The notes under the pieces are model-generated. The model was given only the letters and a program-made list of their open reading frames with translations, did not search any database and was not told the DNA's origin. 64,000 bases of DNA from Chrysemys picta bellii (lineage: Eukaryota > Chordata > Testudines > Emydidae). A program made the translations under genes and the position numbers. Location of the stretch: the NCBI RefSeq assembly GCF_011386835.1, contig NC_088796.1, positions 31,823,011 through 31,887,010 of the forward strand, read 5' to 3'. Shown here piece after piece: positions 23,601 to 34,600 of the stretch (position 1 is the first letter of the stretch; each line of letters begins with the position of its first letter).

Positions 23601-24267
23601 GTAGCATTGTATATTAATGATGAGGTAGACTGTAAAGAAATTAGAAGTGATGGAATGGATAAAACAGTCTGTTTGGGTCAAAATCACTTTGGGGAAGAAA
23701 GCTACCAGAGTCTCCCCTGGATTAGTGCTAGGGGTGTGCTACAGATCCCCACAATCTGATCTGAATTTGAATAGAGACCTCTTTAATGTTTTTAATAAAA
23801 TAAATACTTCTGGGAATTGTGTGACTATGGTAGACTTTAACTTCACAGATACAGAATGAAGGACAAGTGCTACTTATAGTAGGGCCCAGATTTTTCTAGA
23901 TATGGTAGCTGGCAGATTTCTTTACCAAATAGTTTCCAAACGTACAAGAGGTGATGCCATTTTAGATTTGGTATTGGTGAGTAGTGAGGACCTCATTGAA
24001 GAACTGGTTGTAGGGGACAACCTTGGTTTGAGTTATCATGAGCTAATTTAGTTTAATCTAAATGGAAGGATAAACAAAAATAGATCTGCAACTTGGGTCC
24101 TGGATTTCAAAAGGGCAAACTTAAAAAAATTGAGGGAATTAGTTAGGGAAGTAGACTGAACTGAAGAACTCAAGGATCTGAATGTAGAGGAGGCTTGGAA
24201 TTACTTTAAGTCAAAATTGCAGAAACTATCTAAAGCCTGCATCCCAGGCAAAGGAAAAAATTCATAG
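23601..24267 (+). pseudogene. CR1 ORF2 endonuclease fragment
   Basis: This piece decodes, with frameshifts, as the apurinic endonuclease region of CR1 ORF2. Recognisable blocks are 'VALYINDEVDCKEI' at the left end, 'VLGVCYRSPQ' (about 23724-23753), a decayed 'MVDFNFTD' in the position of the conserved GDFN block, 'RGDAILDLVLVSSEDL', and 'WVLDFKRANLKKLREL'. Stops are present. In an intact CR1 the end of ORF1 and the start of ORF2 would lie between this piece and the ORF1 piece, so the junction at 23600-23601 marks an internal deletion. RT sequence is absent. Confidence 0.8.
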
Positions 24268-25337
24268 AGAAGTTCTCTAAATACAATCTTCTTTCATTTC
24301 ACATAGGTCACCAAACAGCCTTCAGGTGGTAACAACTTGTAGACAGTTCTAGAGATCTGTGAAATACCAATTTGAATCGTCTAGGGTTCTTGTAATCCTC
24401 TTGTAGTTTGGTGACTCTAGCCTGGGTTTGTCCCCCATGAGTTTTCTTTGAGTTTTAGGTTTACCAGCTGGCCACTTCCTAATGATACAGGAATGCCACA
24501 GCTCCCCAAAGACTGAAAAGTGTGAGTGAGGTTGCAGACCTTCATTTCCTCATATTGGATAAACAGCAAACAGGGAAGGGAGTCCTATCCTGCTGATGGA
24601 AGTGAGACCAGAATCCCAATGAAAGTTTTAGAAAATCAGAGCTTAGTTTTGTGTTTTTAATAAAATTCAAAGTGGGAAAATGTTGCCTGTTTTTGTGTTT
24701 GTCACTAAAGCTTTCCATAAATCTTGACTGAGATTTGAACAAATGACATGGAGATGAAAAGCTTCCTATCATGTTAGTACTTCATCGTCTGAAGTTTTCT
24801 GTGAATTTTATAGGCCAGAACATTTAATAGTCGCATTCTTCAGAAAGTTATGTAGTTTTAGTTGACATATTGTATAAATCATGGTGTTTGTATCAGCTTG
24901 ACGTCTTTTACGATTTTGCCTCCATTGAGAAGTGATCATGAAAACTAGGGCAAAGCTTTAGTAAGTTAACTGTGCATTAGTTTTGATCTTTTAACAAATA
25001 TTAATAAATAATAAAAAATAATATAGAGGCTTTTGTGTGAACTTTTCAAAACACAGAAAAGTTCAATTTATTTGGGAATATTACTATAGTAGAGAAAATA
25101 TATTTTTCAGAATGATATCCAGTGAGCTCTGACACTGTCCTCTCTAAGTATTCGTCCACATCACATTCAAGTGAATGTTTACATGCCCTGACTCCTATGG
25201 CTTATTCTATTAGCTTTAACAGAGTATTGTTTTGATTCATCATTGATTAAGTTGTCAACAGTTTTGAAATATTAAGTTAATTCATGGTACCACAAGCATG
25301 AGTTATCTGAAACTTTGTTATGCAACAAAAGGCATAG
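24268..25337. other. Unassigned AT-rich DNA
   Basis: No feature was recognised. The minus-strand open frame at 24542-24772 has no domain. Confidence 0.5.
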
Positions 25338-25700
25338 CGGATTACGGTTTTGTGGGGCTCTGGGCCAGAGCAAGTGGGGGCCCCTCCCCACCCTTTCCAT
25401 CTGCAGTCCTCCCCCTCCACCCCCCAATCTCCCAGCGCTTCTGCTGGGGAAGCGGGGTCAGGGCATGGGAGCTTGCCCCATTCTGCCCGCACGCTTGATG
25501 CTCCTGCCGGGGAGCGGGGCAAGCCCATGTGTCCTGACTCTGCTCCCCGGATGGAGCAGGACAAGCCCCCGCATTCCAACCCCACTTCCTGGCCAGAGAG
25601 CTGGGCTGGCAGGCAGAACAGGTTGGGGTGCCCATTTTTCCGGGGTCCGCAATTGGCCGGGGCCTTTGGGCATGGGCCCCATTGGCCCAGTGGCTAATCT
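25338..25700. repeat. GC-rich insert in AT-rich surroundings
   Basis: About 360 bases are strongly GC-rich while both flanks are AT-rich, with sharp edges. Near the ends, 'ggattacgg...ctgggccag' and the inverse of 'ggcccagtggctaatctgcc' look loosely inverted, hinting at a transposed unit, but no convincing target duplication was found. The internal wording ('gagcggggcaagccc', 'ggagcaggacaagccc') suggests partial internal duplication. Six overlapping open frames on both strands are explained by the low frequency of stop codons in GC-rich DNA. I think it is a dispersed repeat, probably read on the minus strand, but I cannot name it. Confidence 0.5.
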
Positions 25701-26729
25701 GCCATTGAGATTAACACAAATCATAGTTTTGGCTAGTCATGATATTTTGGAAAGCTGGATGATTGTGAAACTTTTATATCTGTTTGACAGCCTCCTACCC
25801 AAATAACTTCTCTGATAATATTGTGTATCATTTGTGATGTTGAGACTAATGTTGGAGACAAAAATATAATGAATATCCATTAATTATAACAACCAATACA
25901 TGTTTTTGAACATATGCTATTTAAAAATAACCCAACCAACTAAATACAAAACAATTATATTGGTTTTTTTTTAAAGCTTCAACTGTTTGGACATATTATT
26001 TATATCATAAGAGCATTACAGGTGCCGCTACTGCTTTGGGGACAAACAGCTTCTGTCAATAGGGCAGTAAAGTGGTTAACCAAGGACTTGTTTGTTTTGT
26101 TTATGTTTTGGCACAATGACTTGGCAAGATAGCTCTTTTTATCTCTAAAGCCTCTAGCCTCTCCTTTTTTCTCCTAACATGTCTATAATATGTCTATAAT
26201 GCAACAAATGAACAGCTTCTGAAACGTGCCAGAATATAGGTGTGCCAAGATGGATTCAGAGCTTGTCATAACTTTGTTTCCCTGCAAATACAGTAGTAAA
26301 CAGTTCAGGATATATCTTCTATGTCATAATGGAAACAAATCCACACGACAGACCTTACTAATGACTTATATTATTATTATTTATTTATTTTATGTTATTT
26401 TGCTTTTGTCACCTGTTAAAACATGTCTTTCCAACTGGCCAACACCAACACGGTATTTCCTTTCCAATATATGGCTTTTACACTGTAACTCTTTCCTGGT
26501 TTGCTTTTGTTTCCATAAGAAATTTTTAATTAATGTGTAGTTTACACTCTCCCACTCACATAGCTCCTTCCTCCCACATCTATCATTTATTTTATTCTTG
26601 AAGGGTTGAGAAATGTATATTTCGCTTCCAGATTTTCCTTCAATACCTCCGTCTTGGATGTGTCAGGGTTATTATAATGATGGGTTTCAGAGTCCATAAC
26701 TGCCAGAGGATACTACAATGCAGTAAATA
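25701..26729. other. Unassigned AT-rich DNA
   Basis: The open frame at 26226-26540 (104 codons) translates into a hydrophobic, featureless peptide through a TTATT-rich patch. I regard it as chance. Confidence 0.5.
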
Positions 26730-26865
26730 CTAGTATCATAGATCATAGAATCATAGAATCATAGATTATAGGACTGGAAGGGACCTCGAGAGGTCATCGA
26801 GTCCAGTCCCCTGCCCGCATGGCAGGACCAAATACTGTCTAGACCATCCCTGATAGACGTATGAA
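26730..26865 (-). mobile_element. CR1 LINE 3' tail, minus strand
   Basis: The block begins with tandem 'atcatagaatcatagaatc' units, the inverse of the CR1 3' terminal repeats. It continues with 'gactggaagggacctcgag', 'gtccagtcccctgcc' and 'ctagaccatccctgatagac', the antisense of the CR1 3' untranslated region. Only about 135 bases remain. A tRNA-SINE sharing this tail cannot be wholly excluded because the part that would distinguish them is missing. Confidence 0.85.
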
Positions 26866-29527
26866 TAGATGTATGAATATGGATGTTAAATTATGTGTAA
26901 TGCCTTATCTGATTTGTGTACCTGGATAATTTGTTTTTTGGGAGATGTGAAAATGGAATCCAATTTTTTTTGTGGGGAGAGGGGTGCAGAAGGAGGGTTC
27001 CTACAAAAATATAACAAATAGAAAGTGGGTCTGATTTTTTTCACACACTTTTTCTTAATTTCTAAGGATGGAAGTTCACCAACATTGAGTGCACTTACAC
27101 CTTGTCTACAACAGGAAAAAGTTCATCAGCACTGCTTTTGATGATAAGCAATGGTGAGGGCACAGACAATTTACCATCATGTCATCTACCTGCTTCACAA
27201 ATTGATTTAAAACATAATTTATTTTATAGGCATGAGGTGCAACTGTGACCAGAATGGCCAGTATCTTATAAATGGAATCTTTTCTGCCATGCCGTGTTAA
27301 ACTAAACCTAAACTAATCCAAAATTATTGTGTGTATTTGCTATATATTGAGGGTGCCATGGCATACCTTACTGTCATATATATATTTCATGAGCTTAGTG
27401 ACTTCTGCTCTTGATGTGGTGATATTTTCCCCAGTACTTTGATTCTAGAATTTTAAGGCTCTGCTTCCTCAGGTAATGTAGGTAGATGACTGATTTTTGA
27501 GATTGTACTCCAGATTTCAAAATACAGATGAACAGGTGCCTAACGCTTTAAAGTATTGTTTGTGACTCACTAACTATCCCTGATCTTTTCTCTCTTTCCC
27601 TCTCAGCTTCTCTGTTGCTCAAGGAAACAGAACCACTTACTTTTTCTCTCAGGTCTTAATTTACGTCACTCCCTTTCAGTTTACATACCAATTGTTTGAA
27701 CAAGATTGGAAGGAACTCTCTCATTTGGCCCTCTGAAGCTAATTGCATTATTTCAATAGCTCTATTGGTTCCAAGACTTGAACTAATTTTGTGAAATTTT
27801 CTGATGCTACAATAGACAGGATGTCTTGGTTCTCATTGTGCTATTTTGCTCATGATTTTAAAAGATTGATTCATAAGGGTGCGAAGCTCCACTGAACTGT
27901 TCACTGCAGCTCCAATTACAAATCTAGAGCTATAAAACTCTACTTATTATATTTTTGCTTTTTAAACAATCCTTGAAGTTTTATGAATATAGTGTAAATC
28001 CTTTTACAACTCTTTAAAGCTGCCTCTTCATTATGTGCAGTGTGTTTATTTTGCTTAGATGTATGGTCAGTTAAAAATGGAAGTATGAGTTGTAAAGATG
28101 ATTCAATTTTTATTTCTAAAGACTAACAGTTTTAAGTGACCATATTCTTATATACAGGACATTTTACAAGCAAAAGAGTAGACACCCAGATCTTTTTGTA
28201 GTACTGATGTTGAAAGTGTTCTTGCAAAACCTCCTCAACTTTATACCAGGTGTTTTACTTGAGACTGACAATTGTTTTTAAAACATTGCTGACCCTTTAA
28301 GCCCATGCCATAGGTTATTATATGTTTACATAACTCATTACAAATAAAAAAGAGAAGATTCTCTAAATATTAGACTAAAATGGGAATTTACTTAGAAATA
28401 TTATAGCAGGACTTACCAAACAAAGACTGGTTAAAAAAAAAAAAAAAAGAGCAGTGACTATTACAACCCTGTGGTAGAAATGAAATAGTTATGGTTAGAG
28501 TGGCACATTTTCATTAGCCTGAGCTAAAGTCCATTGAAATCAATTAGAAGATTCAATTGGACTTCAAGAGCTTTCCATCAGGCTCTATAGGAGTCCCCAT
28601 TTAGTCAGATCCCTCTATCTGAAAAAGTTAGCCATTCAGCTCAAGTTCTACATGCTAGTTCTGAGCCCAAACCGTCCCTGACTTTCTATATGCAGTCATT
28701 TTTGAGTTACCAGAGCCAGGTGAAAACAATGCTATCTTCAAGACATCAGATGCTTCTTCTGTGCTCGTACATAGTGGGAATGAAATTGCCCTAGAATGAG
28801 AACAATGGCCCTTACCATGTGTGACAGAGTTTGGTTTCGTTATAGTGAAGTTATCAGTATCCATGTACACAGAAGAGGACAGAATCACAAGAGTTAATTA
28901 TGGCTCCTAAGAACTTGAGCCTGACTGAGGACAGGGAGGAGGTGAGCAGGACCCCAAGTGTAGTTTCTGCAGGAATTATGCCTAGATATGACCCTCTGGT
29001 ATAACTTGGAAATAATTCAGTGAAAGTCGCTGAGTGTAAACCTGGCCCTATTGAAGTCAATGGAATTTCACCCAGTGGGATTTCCCCCAAAGCTTTTTTG
29101 GTGAGGGAGGAGTCTTGGAAAATATACTTTTCTTCATTGCAAAAGCCCAGTTACTCCAATATCAGGAAAACACAAGCCTGAGAAATTGCTGTGATTTTCT
29201 TATACCAAAAAACCATTCCCTATGCGCAGACGAGTGATATCTATCTTGGTGTGATTCTTCAGCAAAATTTCCTGCATGAGCTTCTCGCAATTGCAGGTCC
29301 AAGCAGTGATTTTTGTGAAAGTGAGGCAAGATGATGTAAAGACACTGCTAAGACTCACCTTAATTGCTTATACATTGTATCCTCTATCTGTCTCTTTCGA
29401 TTGTAACATCTCAATGCCAGGCACTGTGACCCCCTATATGTTTGCACAGCACTTCACACAATTGGGCTCTGATCCAATTGGGCCTTCCGTATGCAGCCAT
29501 GTGATTAAAATAATGATAATTTAGAAT
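26866..29527. other. Unassigned DNA
   Basis: A 16-base A run lies at 28433-28448. Dyad cores 'ccattgaaatcaatt' (about 28530) and 'ctattgaagtcaatgg' (about 29047) belong to the dispersed motif described in the findings. The open frames at 28655-28888, 28854-29090 and 29276-29524 have no recognisable domain. Confidence 0.5.
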
Positions 29528-29829
29528 TAGGACTGTCAAATGTTCACAGTCAACTCGTGATTAACTCAAAAAAATTAATCGCAGTTTTAATCACACTGTT
29601 AAACAATTGGATATCAATTGACATTTATTAAATATTTTGGATGTTTTTCTACATTTTCATATATATTGTATTCTGTATTGTAATTGAAATCAAAGTGTAT
29701 ATTATTTTTATTACAAATATTTGCACTGCAAAAATAACAAACAAAAGAAATAGTATTTTTCAGTTCACCTCATACAAGTACTGTAGTGCAATCTCTTTGT
29801 CCTAAAAGTGCAACTTACAAATGTAGATG

Positions 29830-30105
29830 TTTTTGTTACGTAACTACACTCAAAAACAAAACAATTTAAAACTTCAGAGCCTACAAATCCACTCAGTCCT
29901 ACTTCTTGTTCAGCCAATCGCTAAGACAAACAAGTGTTTGTCACCTGAAAGTGAGAACAGATGTTCACATGCTACTTTTGTAGCCAGCATTGCAAGGTAT
30001 TTACGTGCCAGTTATGCTAAACATTCATATGCCCCTTCAAGCTTCGGCCACCATTCCAGAGGACATGTTTCCATGCTGATGACACTTGTTAAAAAAAAAA
30101 TGCGT
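29830..30105 (-). pseudogene. Inverted extra copy of hAT transposase C-terminus
   Basis: Read on the minus strand this encodes a decayed version of the hAT dimerisation (hATC) region, including a 'HLFSLSGD' block corresponding to 'CLFSLSGD' in the plus-strand copy at 31216-31485. A piece between that block and the end of the protein is missing, and stops are present. The plus-strand open frame 29827-30108 is only the antisense shadow. Confidence 0.75.
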
Positions 30106-30114
30106 TAATTAAAT

Positions 30115-30482
30115 TTGTCACTGAACTCCTTGGGGGAGAATTATATGTCCCCTGCTGTTTTATCCGCATTCTGCCATACATTTCATGTTATAGCACTCTC
30201 GGATGATAACCCAGCACATGTTGTTCATTCTAAGAACACTTTCCCTGCAGATTTGACAAAACGCAAAGAAGGTACCAATGTGAGATTTCTAAAGATAGCT
30301 ACAGCGCTCGACCCAAGGTTTAAGAATCTGAAGTGCCTTCCAAAATCTGAGCAGGACGAGGTGTGGAACATGCTTTCAGACGTCCTAGAATTGCAACATT
30401 GAAATGCAGAAACTACAGAACCGAACCACCAAAAAAGAAAATCAACCTTCTGCTGGTGGCATCTGACTCAGATAATGAACAT
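30115..30482 (+). pseudogene. hAT transposase fragment, central part
   Basis: The plus-strand frame from 30115 to 30402 contains 'VRFLKIATALDPRFKNL' (about 30279-30329), a block typical of hAT-family (Ac/ZBED-like) transposases just upstream of the dimerisation domain. A stop at 30400-30402 interrupts the frame. The sequence continues one frame over as 'EPPKKKINLLLVASDSD', a basic-then-acidic linker, up to the CR1 insertion. The N-terminal zinc finger and most of the catalytic domain are absent. Confidence 0.8.
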
Positions 30483-31215
30483 AAGAATGGCCGTATTGGG
30501 TCAGACCAAAGGTCCATCCAGCCCAGTATCCTGTTTACTGATAGTGGCCAATGCCAGGTGCCCCAGAGGGAGTGAACCTAACAGATAATGATCAAGTGAT
30601 CTTTCTCCTGCCATCCTTCACCACCCTCCGACAAACAGGCTAGGGACACAATTCCTTACCCATCCTGGCTAATAGCCATTAATGGACTCAACCTCCATGA
30701 ATTTATCCAGTTCTCTTTTAAACCCTGTTATAGTCCTAGCGTTCACAACCTCCTCAGGCAAGGAGTTCCACAATTTGACTGTGCGCTGTGTGAAGAAGAA
30801 CTTCCTTTTATTTGTTTTAAACCTGCTACCCATTAATTTAATTTGGTGGCCTCTAGTTCTTATATTATGGGAACAAGTAAATAACTTTTCCTTATTCACT
30901 TTCTCCACATCACTCATGATTTTATATACCTCTATCATATCCCCCCTTAGTCTGCTATTTTCCAAGCTGAAAAGTCCTAGCCTCTTTAATCTCTCCTCAT
31001 ATGGGACCCGTTCCAAACTCCTAATCATTTTAGTTGACCTTCGCTGAACCTTTTCTAATGCCAGTATATCTTTTTTGAGATGAGGAGACCACATCTGTAT
31101 GCAGTATTGAAGATGTGGGCATACCATAGATTTATATAAGGGCAATAAGATATTCTCCATTTTATTCTCTATCCCTCTTTTAATGATTCCTAACATCCTG
31201 TTTGCTTTTTTGACT
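30483..31215 (-). mobile_element. CR1 LINE 3' part inserted in the hAT element
   Basis: On the minus strand this is a 5'-truncated CR1. It starts inside ORF2 and ends in the 3' untranslated region ('ggtccatccagcccagtat' antisense, near 30510). The reading frame 31196-30669 is open for 175 codons and covers the CR1 C-terminus: 'LLPLYKSMVCPHLQYC', 'LEKVQRRSTKMI', 'YEERLKRLGLFSLE' and 'LWNSLPEEVV'. The hAT sequence resumes directly on the far side, at 'gcgtcagtccgcgctgc'. The intact frame suggests this copy is younger than the broken transposase around it. Confidence 0.9.
30669..31196 (-). pseudogene. CR1 ORF2 C-terminal fragment (open frame)
   Basis: An uninterrupted 175-residue frame ends at a natural CR1 ORF2 terminus. 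It lies downstream of the RT domain and holds the conserved C-terminal blocks of CR1 polymerases. RT and endonuclease are missing through 5' truncation, so no active enzyme can be made. The methionine at 31196 is an internal residue, not a true start. Confidence 0.85.
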
Positions 31216-31485
31216 GCGTCAGTCCGCGCTGCTTTGGATTGTTATCGAGCAGAACCCATCATCAACATGGATGCATGTCCCCTGGAGCGGTGGTTGAAGC
31301 ATGAAGGGACATATGAATCTTTAGCACATCTGGCATGTAAATATTTTGCAACACCAGCTACAACAGTGCCATCAGAATGCCTGTTCTCGCTTTCAGGTGA
31401 CACTTTAAACAAGAAGCGGGCAGCATTCTCTTCTGCAAATGTAAACAAACTTGTTCATCTGAGCGATTGGCTGAACAAGAAGTAG
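31216..31485 (+). pseudogene. hAT transposase C-terminal dimerisation (hATC) fragment
   Basis: The plus-strand frame reads 'ACPLERWLKHEGTYESLAH' and then 'PATTVPSECLFSLSGD', the hATC region that mediates dimerisation. It ends with 'LSDWLNKK' and a stop at 31483-31485. The usual E-R-x-F-S block reads E-C-x-F-S here, a substitution. The frame is open throughout. Upstream it runs into antisense CR1 sequence, so a methionine start at 31183 would be spurious. Confidence 0.85.
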
Positions 31486-31669
31486 GACTGAGTGGACTTG
31501 CAGGCTCTAAAATTTTACTTTGTATTCTGTGTTGTAATTGAAATCAATATATTTGAAAATGTAGAAAACATCCAAAAATATTTAAATAAATGCTATTCTA
31601 TTATTGTTTAACAGTGAGATTAATCACACAATTAATAGCGATTAATTTTTTAATCACTTGACAGCCCTA

Positions 31670-34600
31670 CTTATAATAATGCTTGAGAATTTAAATAAAT
31701 AAAGGAATTCTATTACTCTTCCTACAGCAACTATTACTTGGTAATACTGCACATATATAGTAGCATATATTCAAATATACCCTGTGTGACTTTATTTTAG
31801 GACAATACTTCTAGCTACATACACACAGAAACAGAAAGGTCTATATCTGTGCAATACAGCCAAATTTATGTTGTTATGGGAACATTAGATTTTGCATTAT
31901 TTCACATTTGTGAGTTTTGCTTTGCTGTCATAATATGGACATGAACATGATTTTTTGTATGTAGTTTCCTAGGTTAACATTTTTTTAAAAAGTGTATATG
32001 TGATATTCTGCCATCCTCTCATATATAGTCCATGTAGCTGATGTAGGGGGAAGAGCTGGATAAAAACAGGGCCTGCAATTGGAATACTTAAACCACAGTA
32101 TTTGTGTATGAGTGTATATGAACTAATGCAGATCTCCCAGATGAGTCTGAATTTTTTCAGCACTTTACAGCTCACCGTTACACATGTTAAATACACCTTA
32201 CTTTATCTCTGCAACACATCCTTAAATACAAAAGTAAGTTAAGCTTGCAAGCCAAAGTGACAGAGAGAGGAAACAGGTGGTCACCTGTTCCTTCACTCAT
32301 CCCACATTGTCTAGGCGCTATAAACAACGTAGTATGTAAAAAATTGTGCAGTGGTCCAAATTCTATTTGCCTTACTCACACAAGTACACCCACTTATTTC
32401 ATTGGTGCTACTCATCTGAGCAAGAGGAGCAGGATTTGCCCCACTAGTATAAAACACTTGCACTGCCAAGACACTAGGGTGAGATAAAGATGATTTAGTT
32501 AATATCAGCAACCTGAAGCAATCTAAAGCACAGAGAAGCTTTTGGATTTTCATTTGCCATAACTCATCTCTTCTTAGCTGAAAGTTTGCTAGCGTACAGT
32601 ATCCATTTCATTGGTGGTATAAACAAAAACCTAAAACATGAGGATGAGTCTATATGCTTAGTAGGAAACGTTCAGAGTGAAATTCATCCCAAGGTCAGAG
32701 GGCCCGTCACACCACCTAAGCCCTGTATTGGAACTGTGCAGATCACCCATGCACTCCCCTCCCTTCCACACACCCCCGCACCCACACACACTCCAGTGGC
32801 CGAGCAACAAACAAAACCACCACACAGCTGGTCAATACTCGGAGGGGGGGAGGGGGGAAGCCCAGCTACACAGCACTATCGCATCCTCTGGAAATTGGCC
32901 CCCCAGGCAACTGCCCTGCTCACTTGTCCCTGGAACCAACTTTGCTAGTGGTGTGGGCGGAAGTGCCTTGCCAAGAGTTGTGACACTGTATGTTCTTCAC
33001 CTCCACAAATCACCTGTAGATCTCCCCAGTATAGACCTCAATTACTGAGGCTTTATCTGAGAGAAATGGATTTCATTGTAATGCAGTAACAGTCTTTTGA
33101 AGAGTTTGATAGAAAAAAATATTAAGAGACAACATTACAGACAAAGTGCAGGAATAATTATGACTTTTAAAGTTCTAGAGGGTTTGTTTTGTGTTTGTTT
33201 TTTGCTAGAGAAGGTGAAAAGGGGTCTAAAACTCCCAAAACTTAGTTTTTCACCCCTCTGGAATTAAAATAGTGAAGCTACAAAAATATTTGTAAAATGA
33301 GTGTTTAAAATGGAAGCATCAGCTGGGTTTAATGGTTATATTATTTTTGGTGGGTAATAACCAAGCAACAAGAGTGAAATTCTACTCTCCTTGCTCAGGC
33401 AATAGTCCGCTACAACCTAGGATTATGACTTATTATTCATGAGCAGGTCAGTATGTCATAAAGAACACAGAGCAGCCCTTGAACACAAAGGTTTTTAATT
33501 TGTCCTAGTTAAATGCCACTTGTCACAATACCGGTGGTGTGCTGGTTTTTATCAGGTATACTTTTTTTGTGGGGGGGGAGGACTCTGTTTGTTCAGAGTC
33601 CAAGGATTTTCTATTTGAATATCTAAATAAAACATGTTCATTTTCTATCAGCAATTTCTTAGTTAACCAAATATGAAAAAGTATGTATTCCTTTCTTTCC
33701 CATCCCAGTGAGCACCTCCGGTATCAACATAGAGCCCATAATAAATGCTACCTGGGGGACTTAATACATGCTTCCTCATTGCAAAAGTATTCTGCAGTTT
33801 TGATTAGCACAGATTGGTCCTAACCTTGTACAAATGGACCCATGTAATCCCCAGCCAACTGGCATCTCAGGATGTTCCCTTTTACTGCCACACATTGAAA
33901 AGAAAAAAATAGAGTTGAGTTTTTAGTATAAAAAAAAAAGAAAGAGGTTTATCCCACCCAACAAGACACTAAAGCATCCAGTTTAGTTTATCACTGAATA
34001 CTACAGAGATTAACACTATAGAAAACCCTGAGATCTAAATAGAATGATAATCTTTCTCTGGGATGTTTGAACCATCCTATAGAATTTCAGAGAGAATTTT
34101 AGCTGCAAAAAAATATTAGATAGTTCATAAAACTTACTGAAAGTGTATCATTCCGTACTCAGTTCTATAAACCTTTAGAGTAATTACTATAAAACCCTAT
34201 TAGATTTCCCTTGAATTCTTTCTGTTTCAGCTTTATAGGATATTTTCAAAGGATACAAAAAAGCAGAGATATACAAAACTCTATACTACAGTAAATGTTA
34301 CACCTATCATACAATGAATGATTACTTTAGTTCAGTTGATCAGTAAGTAATAACGCAGACATGTTGTATTCTGTATTGCTATCTTCATGTTTCTATAGAA
34401 CATATTCTGCAGCTCTTCCCAGCTGACTTTATAATTTTTGCAAGAGCATACTGTAGGGTTTCCAAAGACTGCTGGTGATGGGAGCAGAGTTTGTAAGCTC
34501 CATGAACAGAATGATATGGAGACAGAACTTTTGTAACATTAATATTTAGATTACAAATGCTCAAAAGTCAGGACATAAAGTCAAGATTCCCATAGCAATG

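Larger units (their letters stand above)
29528..31669. mobile_element. hAT transposon remnant with long inverted ends
   Basis: The left end 'taggactgtcaa' and right end 'ttgacagcccta' form the terminal inverted repeat. The flanks 'tttagaat' (29520-29527) and 'cttataat' (31670-31677) agree at 6 of 8 bases and fit the hAT nTnnnnAn target pattern. Unusually, inversion homology is not confined to the tips: the left 570 or so bases are an inverted, longer version of the right 450 or so and include transposase C-terminal coding sequence. Between the arms lies transposase sequence in plus orientation, split by a CR1 (30483-31215). Without the CR1 the element would be about 1.4 kb. It is decayed and non-functional. 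Confidence 0.8.

Noticed and set aside
25315..25806. 163-codon open frame and several overlapping frames in the GC-rich block
   Set aside because: Six frames on both strands are open at once, as expected where stop codons are rare. No domain, start context or splice sites support a gene.
26735..26765. Tandem 'atcatagaatc' units as a possible CRISPR-like or minisatellite array
   Set aside because: They are the terminal short repeats of CR1, followed directly by CR1 3' untranslated sequence.
29827..30108. 93-codon plus-strand open frame
   Set aside because: It is the antisense shadow of hAT transposase sequence read on the minus strand.
30682..31047. 121-codon plus-strand open frame
   Set aside because: It lies wholly opposite the clear CR1 ORF2 frame at 30669-31196 on the minus strand.
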